The position numbers and the translations under genes were made by a program. A model generated the notes under the pieces. The model was not told the origin of the DNA. It worked only from the letters and a program-made list of their open reading frames with translations, and did not search any database. From Enterococcus lemanii (lineage in GTDB: Bacteria > Bacillota > Bacilli > Lactobacillales > Enterococcaceae), in assembly GCF_016909125.1 (NCBI RefSeq), contig NZ_JAFBFD010000003.1:1-64000 (forward strand): 64,000 bases of DNA, read 5' to 3'. This document shows, piece after piece, positions 15,933-23,673 of the stretch. Each line of letters opens with the position of its first letter. Positions within the stretch are counted from its first letter, which is position 1.

Positions 15933-16484
15933 ATGACTAAAATCGGCTTTATCGTTGGTAGCTTGCGTGAAGGTTCGTATAACAAAATAACTGCTAAAAC
16001 ATTTGCTAAATTGCTTCCGCCTAATTATGAAGCAGTTTGGATTGAAATTGGAGACTTGCCTTTTTACAATGAAGACTTGGATGTCGATGGAAAAACACCA
16101 GAACAATGGATAGATTTCCGGGAAAAAATTGCTACTTGTCAAGGCTTCTTCTTTTTCACACCAGAGTATAATCGCTCGGTGCCTGCTGTCTTAAAAAATG
16201 CAATTGACGTCGGCTCTAGACCTTATGGATCAAATGTCTGGGATACAAAACCTGCGCTTGTTGTTTCAGTTTCAATTGGAGCGATTAGTGGCTTTGGTGC
16301 CAACCATCATTTACGTCAAGCACTCGCTTTTGTCAATATGCCTACACTTCAACAACCAGAAGCCTACGTCGGAAACGTGACCAATTTACTTGATGACAAC
16401 GGTGAATATATCACAAGTACCAAAGATTTCTTCCAATTAATTGTTGATAAATATGTTGATTTCTTTGAACGACTCACTAAATAA
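15933..16484 (+). CDS. NAD(P)H-dependent FMN reductase
   Basis: 183 residues, flavodoxin-like fold. IGFIVGSLREGSYNK near the N-terminus binds the FMN phosphate, and TPEYNRSVPAVLKNAIDVGSRP is the family signature. Members reduce flavins, quinones or azo dyes in the cytoplasm; the natural substrate cannot be told. The ATG at 15933 is preferred to a TTG one codon earlier, with AGAGGAGG upstream. Single-gene unit. Confidence 0.9.
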   Translation: MTKIGFIVGSLREGSYNKITAKTFAKLLPPNYEAVWIEIGDLPFYNEDLDVDGKTPEQWIDFREKIATCQGFFFFTPEYNRSVPAVLKNAIDVGSRPYGSNVWDTKPALVVSVSIGAISGFGANHHLRQALAFVNMPTLQQPEAYVGNVTNLLDDNGEYITSTKDFFQLIVDKYVDFFERLTK

Positions 16485-16488
16485 TAAT

Positions 16489-16537
16489 TAAAAACACTTG
16501 GTTATTTTAATTCATTTAAAATAACCAAGTGTTTTTA
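16489..16537. terminator. Bidirectional terminator
   Basis: AAAACACTTGGTTATTTTAA and TTAAAATAACCAAGTGTTTT form a near-perfect 20-base stem between convergent genes. Confidence 0.88.
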
Positions 16538-17566
16538 TGCTTGTAAAATTTCAGTGATTGCCTCTAAAAGCACTAAACTTAAGTCTAGGGAATGTTCCCA
16601 GTACATCATTCCTCGTAAGCCTTTTTCTTTTACATAATTCGCTTTAGCTGCTAGTGAACGGGCATCATCATAAGAAATAAATCGTTCCCCATCAAAATAA
16701 TAAGGCGCTTGGGCTTGTTCATCCCAAAAAACGAATGCCGCTTGTTTTTTTAGTAAATCGCTCAATTCGTTCCAATCCATTGTCTTATTTCCAAAACTTT
16801 GTGCTTGTTTCCCAATTGGTTGTTCTACTTGGCTAGCAAAACCAGACCAAATTCGGCTATAAAAAGCACCACCAATGACGATCTTTTGTGGTTCAACCCC
16901 TCTGGCTAATAAATTCTTCACCGCTTGGTCAACACTTAATGCCCCTTCTACTCCCTCATAAGAATATAAATTCGTATGGTGGCCCGCTATTTTGGTAAAA
17001 CTACCACGCATATCATAAGTCATTACATTGACAAAATCCAAATAATCGATATAACGATAATCACCAATCGGGCACATTGTATCAAGTAATTCCTTTGCCG
17101 CACCGATTGCAGCCGTTAATAAGTAAGTCGCTTCCGTTGTTTGACTTAATTGATTTAAAGCGGCTCTTAACTCCGCCACAAAAAACAAAAAATTTTGCGC
17201 ATCAGCTGGAGAAGCCGCAATGCCAGCTACATCCATCCCGGGATATTCCCAGTCTAAATCAATCCCATTAAAATTATATTTTTGCATGTACGTTAATAAA
17301 TTTTGAATTAAAATTTCGCGGTTTTCTTTCGTGGCAACGCCTTCAGAAAAGCCACCCGCACTCCAACCACCAATGCTAATACATGTTTTCAGATGCGGAT
17401 GACTCGCTTTTAATTCATTAATTAAGTGGATTTTTTTTAAATCCCTTACAATTGAAAGCCCCATGATATTAGCAAAAGCGTAATTAATAATCGTGAGTTG
17501 TGTCGCGGGGATATCTTCTTTTTCCCAATTTTTATTATCGTCTAGATAAGCAATAATTTCAGTCAT
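16535..17566 (-). CDS. Intracellular GH18 glycoside hydrolase (chitinase-like)
   Basis: 343 residues, a single GH18 barrel. SIGGW (64-68) and NGIDLDWEYPG (100-110) correspond to the two GH18 signatures; the catalytic Asp103-x-Asp105-x-Glu107 is intact, while the first Asp of the usual DxxDxDxE motif is Asn100. There is no signal peptide and no chitin-binding module, so it should act inside the cell, perhaps on imported chitooligosaccharides or N-glycan fragments (an endo-beta-N-acetylglucosaminidase is also possible). GAAGGGATG stands before the ATG. It is isolated, divergent from the GntR operon. Confidence 0.85.
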   Translation of the reverse strand: MTEIIAYLDDNKNWEKEDIPATQLTIINYAFANIMGLSIVRDLKKIHLINELKASHPHLKTCISIGGWSAGGFSEGVATKENREILIQNLLTYMQKYNFNGIDLDWEYPGMDVAGIAASPADAQNFLFFVAELRAALNQLSQTTEATYLLTAAIGAAKELLDTMCPIGDYRYIDYLDFVNVMTYDMRGSFTKIAGHHTNLYSYEGVEGALSVDQAVKNLLARGVEPQKIVIGGAFYSRIWSGFASQVEQPIGKQAQSFGNKTMDWNELSDLLKKQAAFVFWDEQAQAPYYFDGERFISYDDARSLAAKANYVKEKGLRGMMYWEHSLDLSLVLLEAITEILQA

Positions 17567-17647
17567 TTCATCCCTTCTTTCTTCACTTTATGATAAGCGA
17601 CTTCCCTTATTCAAACAATGGATTTTTTTATTTATATTAAAAAAAGC

Positions 17648-17676
17648 TTGCATTTTTTTAGTGTACTAGGTATATT
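17648..17676 (+). promoter_or_regulatory. Promoter of the GntR-ABC operon
   Basis: TTGCAT (17648-17653), 17-base spacer, TATATT (17671-17676). Operator 1 overlaps the -10. Confidence 0.7.
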
Positions 17677-17683
17677 AATACAC
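17661..17683. promoter_or_regulatory. GntR-type operator 1
   Basis: GTGTA-N13-TACAC. The same pattern recurs at 17689-17711, 28 bases on. It covers the -10 of the promoter, as expected for autorepression by the YtrA-like product. Confidence 0.7.
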
Positions 17684-17688
17684 ACAAG

Positions 17689-17711
17689 GTGTATGACGTG
17701 CATTAATACAC
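17689..17711. promoter_or_regulatory. GntR-type operator 2
   Basis: GTGTA-N13-TACAC, extended by a flanking G and C to GGTGTA...TACACC (17688-17712); both operators share ATTAATACAC or ATTAATACACC on the right arm. Confidence 0.7.
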
Positions 17712-17739
17712 CTGATAACGCTCTTTGAAAGGAGTTCTT

Positions 17740-18126
17740 ATGGTTACCATTGATAAAACAAGTAGTCGCCCCTATTATGAACAGCTCGTTTTAAGTATTA
17801 AGGAGGATATTCTACAAGGAATCTTAGTCCCTGGTGATAAAATACCTTCTGTTCGTGAAATGGCCAAGCAACTGTTGATGAATCCAAATACAATCAGTAA
17901 AGCTTACCAAGTTTTAGAAAGCGAACAAATTTTAGTGACTGTCAAAGGCAAAGGTACTTTTGTAAAACAGATTGAAAAAGGAGTGAGGGATTTGCGCCGA
18001 ATTGAAGAACTACAAGATCAATTTAAAGAACTTGTGATTGAAGCAAAGCATTTGCAAGTCACACAAAGTGAATTAAAGCAATGGTTAAAAGAAGCCGACC
18101 TTGAATTAGGAGGTAAAAGAATATGA
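17740..18126 (+). CDS. GntR-family repressor, YtrA subfamily
   Basis: 128 residues. Winged helix at about 10-75 (PYYEQLVLSIKEDILQGILVPGDKIPSVREMAKQL, NPNTISKAYQVLE), then a short helical tail without a ligand-binding domain, typical of the YtrA group, which controls its own ABC transporter operon. AAAGGAG (17728-17734) sets the ATG at 17740. The end overlaps the ATPase start by four bases (ATGA). Two operator-like palindromes lie upstream. Relatives respond to cell-wall antibiotics, which is only inference here. Confidence 0.9.
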   Translation: MVTIDKTSSRPYYEQLVLSIKEDILQGILVPGDKIPSVREMAKQLLMNPNTISKAYQVLESEQILVTVKGKGTFVKQIEKGVRDLRRIEELQDQFKELVIEAKHLQVTQSELKQWLKEADLELGGKRI

Positions 18127-19007
18127 GAGTCCAACATCTTGATCAAATGATAGACCAAAAAAGTATTTTAAAAGACCTCACCTTTTCCCTTAATAAAAAT
18201 GAAATTGTCGGTTTAATTGGTCGTAATGGTTCTGGTAAAACCACGATTTTTCAAACAATCGCTGGACAATACCTGTTAAACGATGGTGAATTATTCATTG
18301 ACGACGTAAACATTGCACAACATCCAGAGAAACGACAAGAAATTTTTTATATTAATGAAAAAGAAAATTTTCTATTGAATTACTCATTAGATAAAATTAA
18401 TCAGTTTTACCGAGCAGCTTACCCTAAATTTAACCAAGATTTATTTTTAGATTTATTAAAAACCCATCAATTGTCCAAACGCCTCATTTATAAACGGCTT
18501 TCTAAAGGGATGCAAGGTTTATTTTTAATGATTTTAGCAATTGCTTCAAATGCCACTTATTTATTACTTGATGAGCCATTTGATGGTCTTGATGTCATTG
18601 TTCGAAAGCAAGTGATTGGCCTTTTAGTCGAAAATTTAAGCCAAAGCAATCGAAGTGCTTTAATCGCTTCACATAACCTCAATGAATTAGAGGGGATTAT
18701 TGACCGCGTACTTGTTTTAAAAGATCAAACAATTGTTCAAGACTACCGTTTAGAAACATTACGCGAGCAAGCCCGAAAGATTCAATTTGTTTTTAAAGCA
18801 AAAAAAGTGCCTGAGATTGTTAAGCAACACTCAAAAGTAATTCAAATTCAGGGGCGGGTAGTGACCGCTTTGTTTGAACAATTTCCAGAAGAATTAGCAA
18901 CGGAAATTTTAAATTACGAACCAATTTTATTTGAAGAACTTCCTTTAACTTTAGAAGATTTATTTGAAGCGAATTTGAGTCGTGTAAAACTAATGGAGGA
19001 TGAATAA
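18123..19007 (+). CDS. ABC transporter ATPase, YtrB-like
   Basis: 294 residues. Walker A GRNGSGKTT, signature LSKGM (a variant of LSGGQ), Walker B YLLLDEPFDGLD and H-loop SHN are present, so it should hydrolyse ATP. The C-terminal 80 residues are an extra domain common in this group. It pairs with the membrane protein that follows (TAATG overlap). Probably an exporter or envelope-stress module; substrate unknown. Confidence 0.9.
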   Translation: MRVQHLDQMIDQKSILKDLTFSLNKNEIVGLIGRNGSGKTTIFQTIAGQYLLNDGELFIDDVNIAQHPEKRQEIFYINEKENFLLNYSLDKINQFYRAAYPKFNQDLFLDLLKTHQLSKRLIYKRLSKGMQGLFLMILAIASNATYLLLDEPFDGLDVIVRKQVIGLLVENLSQSNRSALIASHNLNELEGIIDRVLVLKDQTIVQDYRLETLREQARKIQFVFKAKKVPEIVKQHSKVIQIQGRVVTALFEQFPEELATEILNYEPILFEELPLTLEDLFEANLSRVKLMEDE

Positions 19008-20188
19008 TGACGAATCTAAAAAAAATCTATGCCTTACGATATCAGAAAACATTGCTATTTTTATCTGGGCTCATTCTTTTTGTCTATGGTTATAGTAGTG
19101 TTGATACAATGAAAGATTGGCAGTGGCGTGATCATTATTACCATTCAGAGGAGTTTATCAACGAGTTTGAAGAGTCGCTTGACACGCGCATTCGCGACTA
19201 TGATGAAAAAGGGCAACCAATTTACTATAACAATATAAAGGAATTCCAGGATACACAGTTGACCCTTTTCCAGCATTATCCTGAATCTTCCTTGTATTAT
19301 ACTGGGGCTGCTATACCTAGTCGATCTGTTTATTACCCTGGAAAAACATATACTTCTAATTCTAGTTATTTTGTTTTTTTATTTCCAATTGTTTTTTTAG
19401 CTGGCTTTGCTTTATTTTTTGTTGATCAAAAGACCAACTTTAATCGCTTATTATTTACTTTGCCAGTGAGCCGCAAACGGTTATTTCTTGATAAATTGCG
19501 GTATATTGCTTTACCTTTTGCTGGCGTTTTAGCACTTGGTTCTTTTTTACAAATTTTATTTTATACGTGGGGATTCCCAAGTGAATATGTCAATGCAAGT
19601 TTCTTTCAAATGCTTTATTCTGGATTTAGTCATTGGTTGTTACTGATACTTGCCTTTGTACTTGGTCTATTTTTAGGTGTTTTATTAAACCATTTAATTT
19701 TAGCGCCTACTTTAATTATCCTTGGTTTTTTTGCATTCTTGTTAGTTAGTGATTTTTACAGGAATTTTGCTTGGATTATCAACCATTATTTTCCAAAGGT
19801 TAAGTTTTATGACCTCGATGGTATTTTTGTTATTTGGCCGGGAAAAACAGCCTCTCCTTGGTGGATTATTTTAATGCTAGGATGTGCGATCGCCTTGTTC
19901 TTATTCCTGAGTTACGTCATTTTCAAACATCTCTCTCTAGAGAATACCGGTCAACTACTTAGCGTGCCTGATTTTAAACTACCTGTATTTATTACTCTAT
20001 TTTTGCTCACGTCGATTTGGTTTAATTTAGGGCTATGGGATATCGGCTACAGATTATCAGCAAATTTAAGGTTGCCTTATGAAGAAGTAGCCTTAACGAT
20101 TCTCTTGTGCCTGTCCATGAGCTTTGGATTAATTTATTATCCAGAGATATACAAAAAATGGCAAAATATTCAAAAAAAAATAGCTTAA
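19007..20188 (+). CDS. ABC-2-type membrane protein of the GntR operon
   Basis: 393 residues with about seven to eight membrane segments: one near 15-32, a soluble extracellular portion 33-120 rich in Tyr and charged residues, then segments around 122-142, 165-188, 205-228, 230-250, 287-308, 325-345 and 362-380. This matches permease partners of YtrB-like ATPases. It is the last gene of the operon and ends at a strong terminator. Its charged extracellular loop may sense or bind the substrate; that is inference. Confidence 0.8.
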   Translation: MTNLKKIYALRYQKTLLFLSGLILFVYGYSSVDTMKDWQWRDHYYHSEEFINEFEESLDTRIRDYDEKGQPIYYNNIKEFQDTQLTLFQHYPESSLYYTGAAIPSRSVYYPGKTYTSNSSYFVFLFPIVFLAGFALFFVDQKTNFNRLLFTLPVSRKRLFLDKLRYIALPFAGVLALGSFLQILFYTWGFPSEYVNASFFQMLYSGFSHWLLLILAFVLGLFLGVLLNHLILAPTLIILGFFAFLLVSDFYRNFAWIINHYFPKVKFYDLDGIFVIWPGKTASPWWIILMLGCAIALFLFLSYVIFKHLSLENTGQLLSVPDFKLPVFITLFLLTSIWFNLGLWDIGYRLSANLRLPYEEVALTILLCLSMSFGLIYYPEIYKKWQNIQKKIA

Positions 20189-20206
20189 AAAATAAGTACC
20201 TTGGTT

Positions 20207-20260
20207 GAATAAACAAACAAAGCCGTGTCTAGATTTTGACACGGCTTTGTTTGTTTATTC
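20207..20260. terminator. Bidirectional terminator
   Basis: A perfect 23-base inverted repeat (20207-20229 with 20238-20260; core AAAGCCGTGTC/GACACGGCTTT) between convergent genes. The end of the CsbD gene lies in the right arm. Confidence 0.9.
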
Positions 20261-20449
20261 TTCTTTATGTTTTACTTTATCAATGAATTCATTCACCTTA
20301 TGGCTAGCTTCATCGACTAATTCTTCAACCTTTTCTTTTGCTTTTCCGTACTCTTGTTGGATTTTTCCTTTTAGTTCTTCTGATTCATCACCGGTTACTT
20401 TCCCTTTCACTTCGGTTACTTTTCCTTTTAATTCTTCTTTATTTGGCAT
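20255..20449 (-). CDS. CsbD-family stress protein
   Basis: 64 residues, highly charged and helical. Two repeats typical of the family are seen: EELKGKVTEVKGKVTGDE and EELKGKIQQEYGKAKEKVEEL. CsbD-like proteins are small, abundant, general-stress proteins of unknown mechanism. GGAGGGA stands upstream of the ATG. The opposite strand carries an open frame of similar length, which is a shadow. Confidence 0.88.
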   Translation of the reverse strand: MPNKEELKGKVTEVKGKVTGDESEELKGKIQQEYGKAKEKVEELVDEASHKVNEFIDKVKHKEE

Positions 20450-20545
20450 ATAAATCCCTCCTCACATATTATGATAACGCTTTCTTTTTAGTTTTGCAAA
20501 TAAAAAGCGTTGTCTTAAAAAATAATTCACTCTTTGAGACACAAT

Positions 20546-20588
20546 CAAAAAAATACTCTAACGCTAGCAAATGACTAACATTAGAGCA
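20546..20588 (-). terminator. Terminator of the ffh operon
   Basis: On the minus strand CTCTAATGTTAG and CTAGCGTTAGAG pair with two G-U wobbles, followed by TATTTTTTT. Confidence 0.75.
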
Positions 20589-20600
20589 CTTTTTTAAGTT

Positions 20601-22022
20601 TTATTTTCTTTTTTTCTTCTTCTTTTTATTCTTTTTAATCATTTGATTCATGGCCATTTTATTTAACTTCCCTTTAATTCCTGTGCCAAACATTTGATCC
20701 ATACCCGGAATCGCATTTAAGTTGCCTTTTGTCATTTGCTGCATCATTTTTTGGGATTCTTTGAACTGTTTAATCATCCGATTGACTTCCACAACACTAT
20801 TACCAGAACCTGCAGCAATTCGGCGACGACGACTTGGATTTAATAAATCTGGATTTTCACGTTCAGCTGGCGTCATCGACAAGACGATGGCTTTTTTACG
20901 AGCGACATCTTTTGGATCGACTTTAAAATTCTCCATGCCAGCCATTTGATTCATTCCAGGAATCATTTTTAGTAAATCTTCTAGCGGTCCCATGTTCATA
21001 ACTTGATCGAGTTGTTCGATAAAATCATTAAAATCAAACGTATTTTCACGCATTTTCGTTGCTAATTCTTCTGCTTTTTTCTCATCAAAATCTTGTTGCG
21101 CCTTTTCGATTAAGGTCAACATATCTCCCATGCCTAAAATTCGACTAGACATGCGATCTGGATGGAAAACTTCAAGATCGGTTAATTTTTCGCCAATCCC
21201 CGTAAACTTAATTGGCGCCCCCGTTACGGAACGAATGGACAGTGCCGCTCCCCCACGGGTGTCCCCATCAAGTTTTGTAATAATGACCCCAGTAATGCCT
21301 AATTGTTGATTAAAACTATCCGCAACATTAACGGCATCTTGCCCAGTCATGGCATCAACTACGAGTAGGATTTCATTTGGTTGAGCAATCTCTTTAATTT
21401 GTTTTAACTCATCCATTAAGCGTTCGTCAACATGTAAACGTCCAGCGGTATCAATTAAAACATAGTCATTTTTCTTTTCGCGCGCGTGAGCCATTCCTTG
21501 ACGAACAATTTCAACCGGACTCACGTCTGTACCTAAATCAAAAACAGGTACGTCTAATTGTTGACCTAAAACTTTTAATTGATCAATCGCTGCTGGACGA
21601 TAGACGTCACCTGCAATCATTAATGGGCGTGCATTTTCGGTTTTAATTAAGTGATTGGCTAATTTCCCTGTAAAAGTGGTCTTACCTGCCCCTTGCAAAC
21701 CAACCATCATAATAACCGTTGGGATCTTAGGTGATTTTTGGATACCGACCGTTTCTGATCCAAGCGTTCGGGTTAATTCTTCATCAACAATTTTTACAAT
21801 TTGTTGGGCGGGTGATAAACTTTCTAAAACTTCTACTCCAATTGCTCGCTCACGAACATTTTTGGTAAATTCTTTGACCACTTGCAAGTTAACGTCGGCT
21901 TCTAAAAGAGCCAAACGAATCTCTCGCATCATTTCTTTAATATCTGCTTCTGTCACTTTCCCTTTACGGCGTAACTTACTCATCGCCTGTTGTAAGCGAT
22001 CGGTTAAACTTTCAAATGCCAT
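20601..22022 (-). CDS. ffh: Signal recognition particle protein Ffh
   Basis: 473 residues. N domain 1-90, GTPase G domain with GLQGAGKTT (108-116), DTAGR and TKLDGD, and a Met-rich M domain from about 300 that binds 4.5S/scRNA and signal sequences, ending in a poly-Lys tail. It delivers nascent membrane proteins to FtsY and the translocon. ylxM lies 16 bases upstream, its usual partner. A terminator follows directly. Confidence 0.98.
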   Translation of the reverse strand: MAFESLTDRLQQAMSKLRRKGKVTEADIKEMMREIRLALLEADVNLQVVKEFTKNVRERAIGVEVLESLSPAQQIVKIVDEELTRTLGSETVGIQKSPKIPTVIMMVGLQGAGKTTFTGKLANHLIKTENARPLMIAGDVYRPAAIDQLKVLGQQLDVPVFDLGTDVSPVEIVRQGMAHAREKKNDYVLIDTAGRLHVDERLMDELKQIKEIAQPNEILLVVDAMTGQDAVNVADSFNQQLGITGVIITKLDGDTRGGAALSIRSVTGAPIKFTGIGEKLTDLEVFHPDRMSSRILGMGDMLTLIEKAQQDFDEKKAEELATKMRENTFDFNDFIEQLDQVMNMGPLEDLLKMIPGMNQMAGMENFKVDPKDVARKKAIVLSMTPAERENPDLLNPSRRRRIAAGSGNSVVEVNRMIKQFKESQKMMQQMTKGNLNAIPGMDQMFGTGIKGKLNKMAMNQMIKKNKKKKKKRK

Positions 22023-22038
22023 TTATTTTCTCAATCCT

Positions 22039-22377
22039 TTACTCATCAATTTCTTCTAATGCTTTTACGTAATTTGCTAGTGTTTCATCTTTGGGATAAT
22101 GGCTCCCTAAGTACGCTGATAGTTGTTCTAAAATTTGTTCTCTTGTAACATAATCAGAATAAATATGCAGCTTGCGTTCATAGTCTTCTAAAATTTTTTC
22201 GGTTCTTTTAATATTATCATAAACTGCTTGACGACTGATTTCATACTCTTCAGCAATCTCTCCTAAAGAATAATCGTCGGCGTAATACAATTCCATGTAA
22301 TTCATTTGTTTTTGAGTTAAAAGTGTGGCATAGCATTCGAACAATGCATTCATGCGATTGGTTTTTTCAACTTCCAA
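22039..22377 (-). CDS. ylxM: SRP-associated regulator YlxM
   Basis: 112 residues, a sigma-70 region-4-like helix-turn-helix: [33 protein letters not shown]. In Firmicutes it is encoded directly before ffh; in streptococci it binds SRP and modulates its GTPase. Its start overlaps the end of the DUF523 gene by 11 bases, so all three are probably cotranscribed. Confidence 0.93.
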   Translation of the reverse strand: MEVEKTNRMNALFECYATLLTQKQMNYMELYYADDYSLGEIAEEYEISRQAVYDNIKRTEKILEDYERKLHIYSDYVTREQILEQLSAYLGSHYPKDETLANYVKALEEIDE

Positions 22378-22837
22378 ACTCTTCCCTCCTTTTTAACCAT
22401 TGTGCTTCAGAATAAACCGTTAGGCCTTGTTTTATAAAATAAGCTGTTGCAACACCGACTCCTGCCGTTTTAACACCTGAGAAATTACCGTCATAAATCC
22501 ACTGATTCCCACAAGATGGGCTATTTTCTTTTAAAATTAATGTATCAATTTGGGCTTCTTGTAATTTCTGATAGGCTAAAATAGCACCTTGCTGAAACAT
22601 TCTTGTCACGTCTTTGCCTTGATTGGTAATGACTTTTGCTTTTCCTTCCCAAACAGCGTAGCCATCGCCACCAACGATTTCAGCCGGATCGCGTGGAACA
22701 GGTAATCCACCTAAGACTTCTGGACAAATCATGATTGCCTCATTTTTTAAAACCAGTGATTCTATCGCCGCTATTTTTTGATGTTTGCCATCATAGCGGA
22801 CTAGGCAACCACCTAAACAAGCACTTACTCCAATCAT
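22367..22837 (-). CDS. DUF523/TudS-like iron-sulfur protein
   Basis: 156 residues. Four conserved cysteines: SACLGGC (Cys7, Cys11), CPEVLGG (Cys38) and ENSPSCG (Cys109), plus PVPRDPAEI. The family includes TudS, a [4Fe-4S] enzyme that desulfurates 2-thiouracil; most members, probably this one too, are uncharacterised in vivo. It is the first gene before ylxM-ffh, which may be chance or may reflect link with modified-nucleotide turnover. Confidence 0.85.
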   Translation of the reverse strand: MIGVSACLGGCLVRYDGKHQKIAAIESLVLKNEAIMICPEVLGGLPVPRDPAEIVGGDGYAVWEGKAKVITNQGKDVTRMFQQGAILAYQKLQEAQIDTLILKENSPSCGNQWIYDGNFSGVKTAGVGVATAYFIKQGLTVYSEAQWLKRREEFGS

Positions 22838-22959
22838 TTCCTTCCCTACCTTCTTAGCAGTCGCCTTTTATTATATCATTTAATCACGCTTGACCATAGT
22901 CCTTCATAGAATTTCATGATAAAATAAAAAGAGATAAATACTTAAAAAAGGAGATTTGA

Positions 22960-23673
22960 ATGAAAAAAATATTAGTGGTTGACGATGAACCGTCAATTGT
23001 CACTTTATTAACATTTAATTTAGAAAAAGAAGGGTATCAAGTTTCTTCTGCGACCGATGGAGCAATTGGTCTCCAACTCGCCTTGGAGGGAAATTACGAT
23101 TTTATTATTTTAGATGTCATGCTCCCTTCCATCGATGGGATTGAAATCACCAAACGGATCCGGCAAGAGAAAATCGACACACCCATTTTAATTTTAACAG
23201 CCAAAGATGATCCAATTGATCGCATACTCGGCCTTGAAATTGGAGCAGATGATTATTTAAATAAGCCTTTTAGCCCCCGTGAAGTCCTCGCGCGCATGAA
23301 AGCAATCTTTCGCCGAATAAAACTGACTCAACCGGATCCCGTTATAAAAGAAGAGGAAGTAGAAGCTCTTGTAGTAGGAGATATTCGAGCGGACTTAAAA
23401 TCTTACCAAGTAACAATGAAACAAAAACCGATTATTTTGACACCTAAAGAGTTTGAACTGCTTGTTTATTTTATGCAAAGAAAAGGACGGGTCATTGATC
23501 GTGAGACCTTGTTAAACCAAATTTGGAATTTTGATTTTACTGGTCAAACTCGTATCGTTGATGTTCATATCAGCCATTTAAGAGAAAAAATTGAAACAGA
23601 CCCAAAAAAACCGCAATATTTACTGACGATTCGTGGATTTGGCTATAAATTACAGGAACCAAGTCATGATTAA
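22960..23673 (+). CDS. phoP: Phosphate-type response regulator PhoP
   Basis: 237 residues. Receiver with Asp9-Asp10 pocket, phosphoacceptor Asp52 (LDVMLPSIDG) and NKPFSP lysine; OmpR-type winged helix at the C-terminus (LTPKEFELL, DVHISHLREKIE). Assignment to PhoP rests on the overall match, the PAS-containing partner kinase overlapping it by eight bases, and a PhoP-box array in front of the neighbouring pstS. It would activate phosphate-starvation genes. Confidence 0.88.
   Translation: MKKILVVDDEPSIVTLLTFNLEKEGYQVSSATDGAIGLQLALEGNYDFIILDVMLPSIDGIEITKRIRQEKIDTPILILTAKDDPIDRILGLEIGADDYLNKPFSPREVLARMKAIFRRIKLTQPDPVIKEEEVEALVVGDIRADLKSYQVTMKQKPIILTPKEFELLVYFMQRKGRVIDRETLLNQIWNFDFTGQTRIVDVHISHLREKIETDPKKPQYLLTIRGFGYKLQEPSHD

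Noticed and set aside
20205..20453. Plus-strand frame opposite the CsbD gene
   Set aside because: It mirrors the repeated CsbD codons and starts within the terminator stem; the minus-strand gene has family match and ribosome site.
23633..23665. Upstream extension of phoR from an earlier in-frame start
   Set aside because: It would lie inside phoP; the ATG at 23666 overlapping the phoP stop is the normal arrangement.
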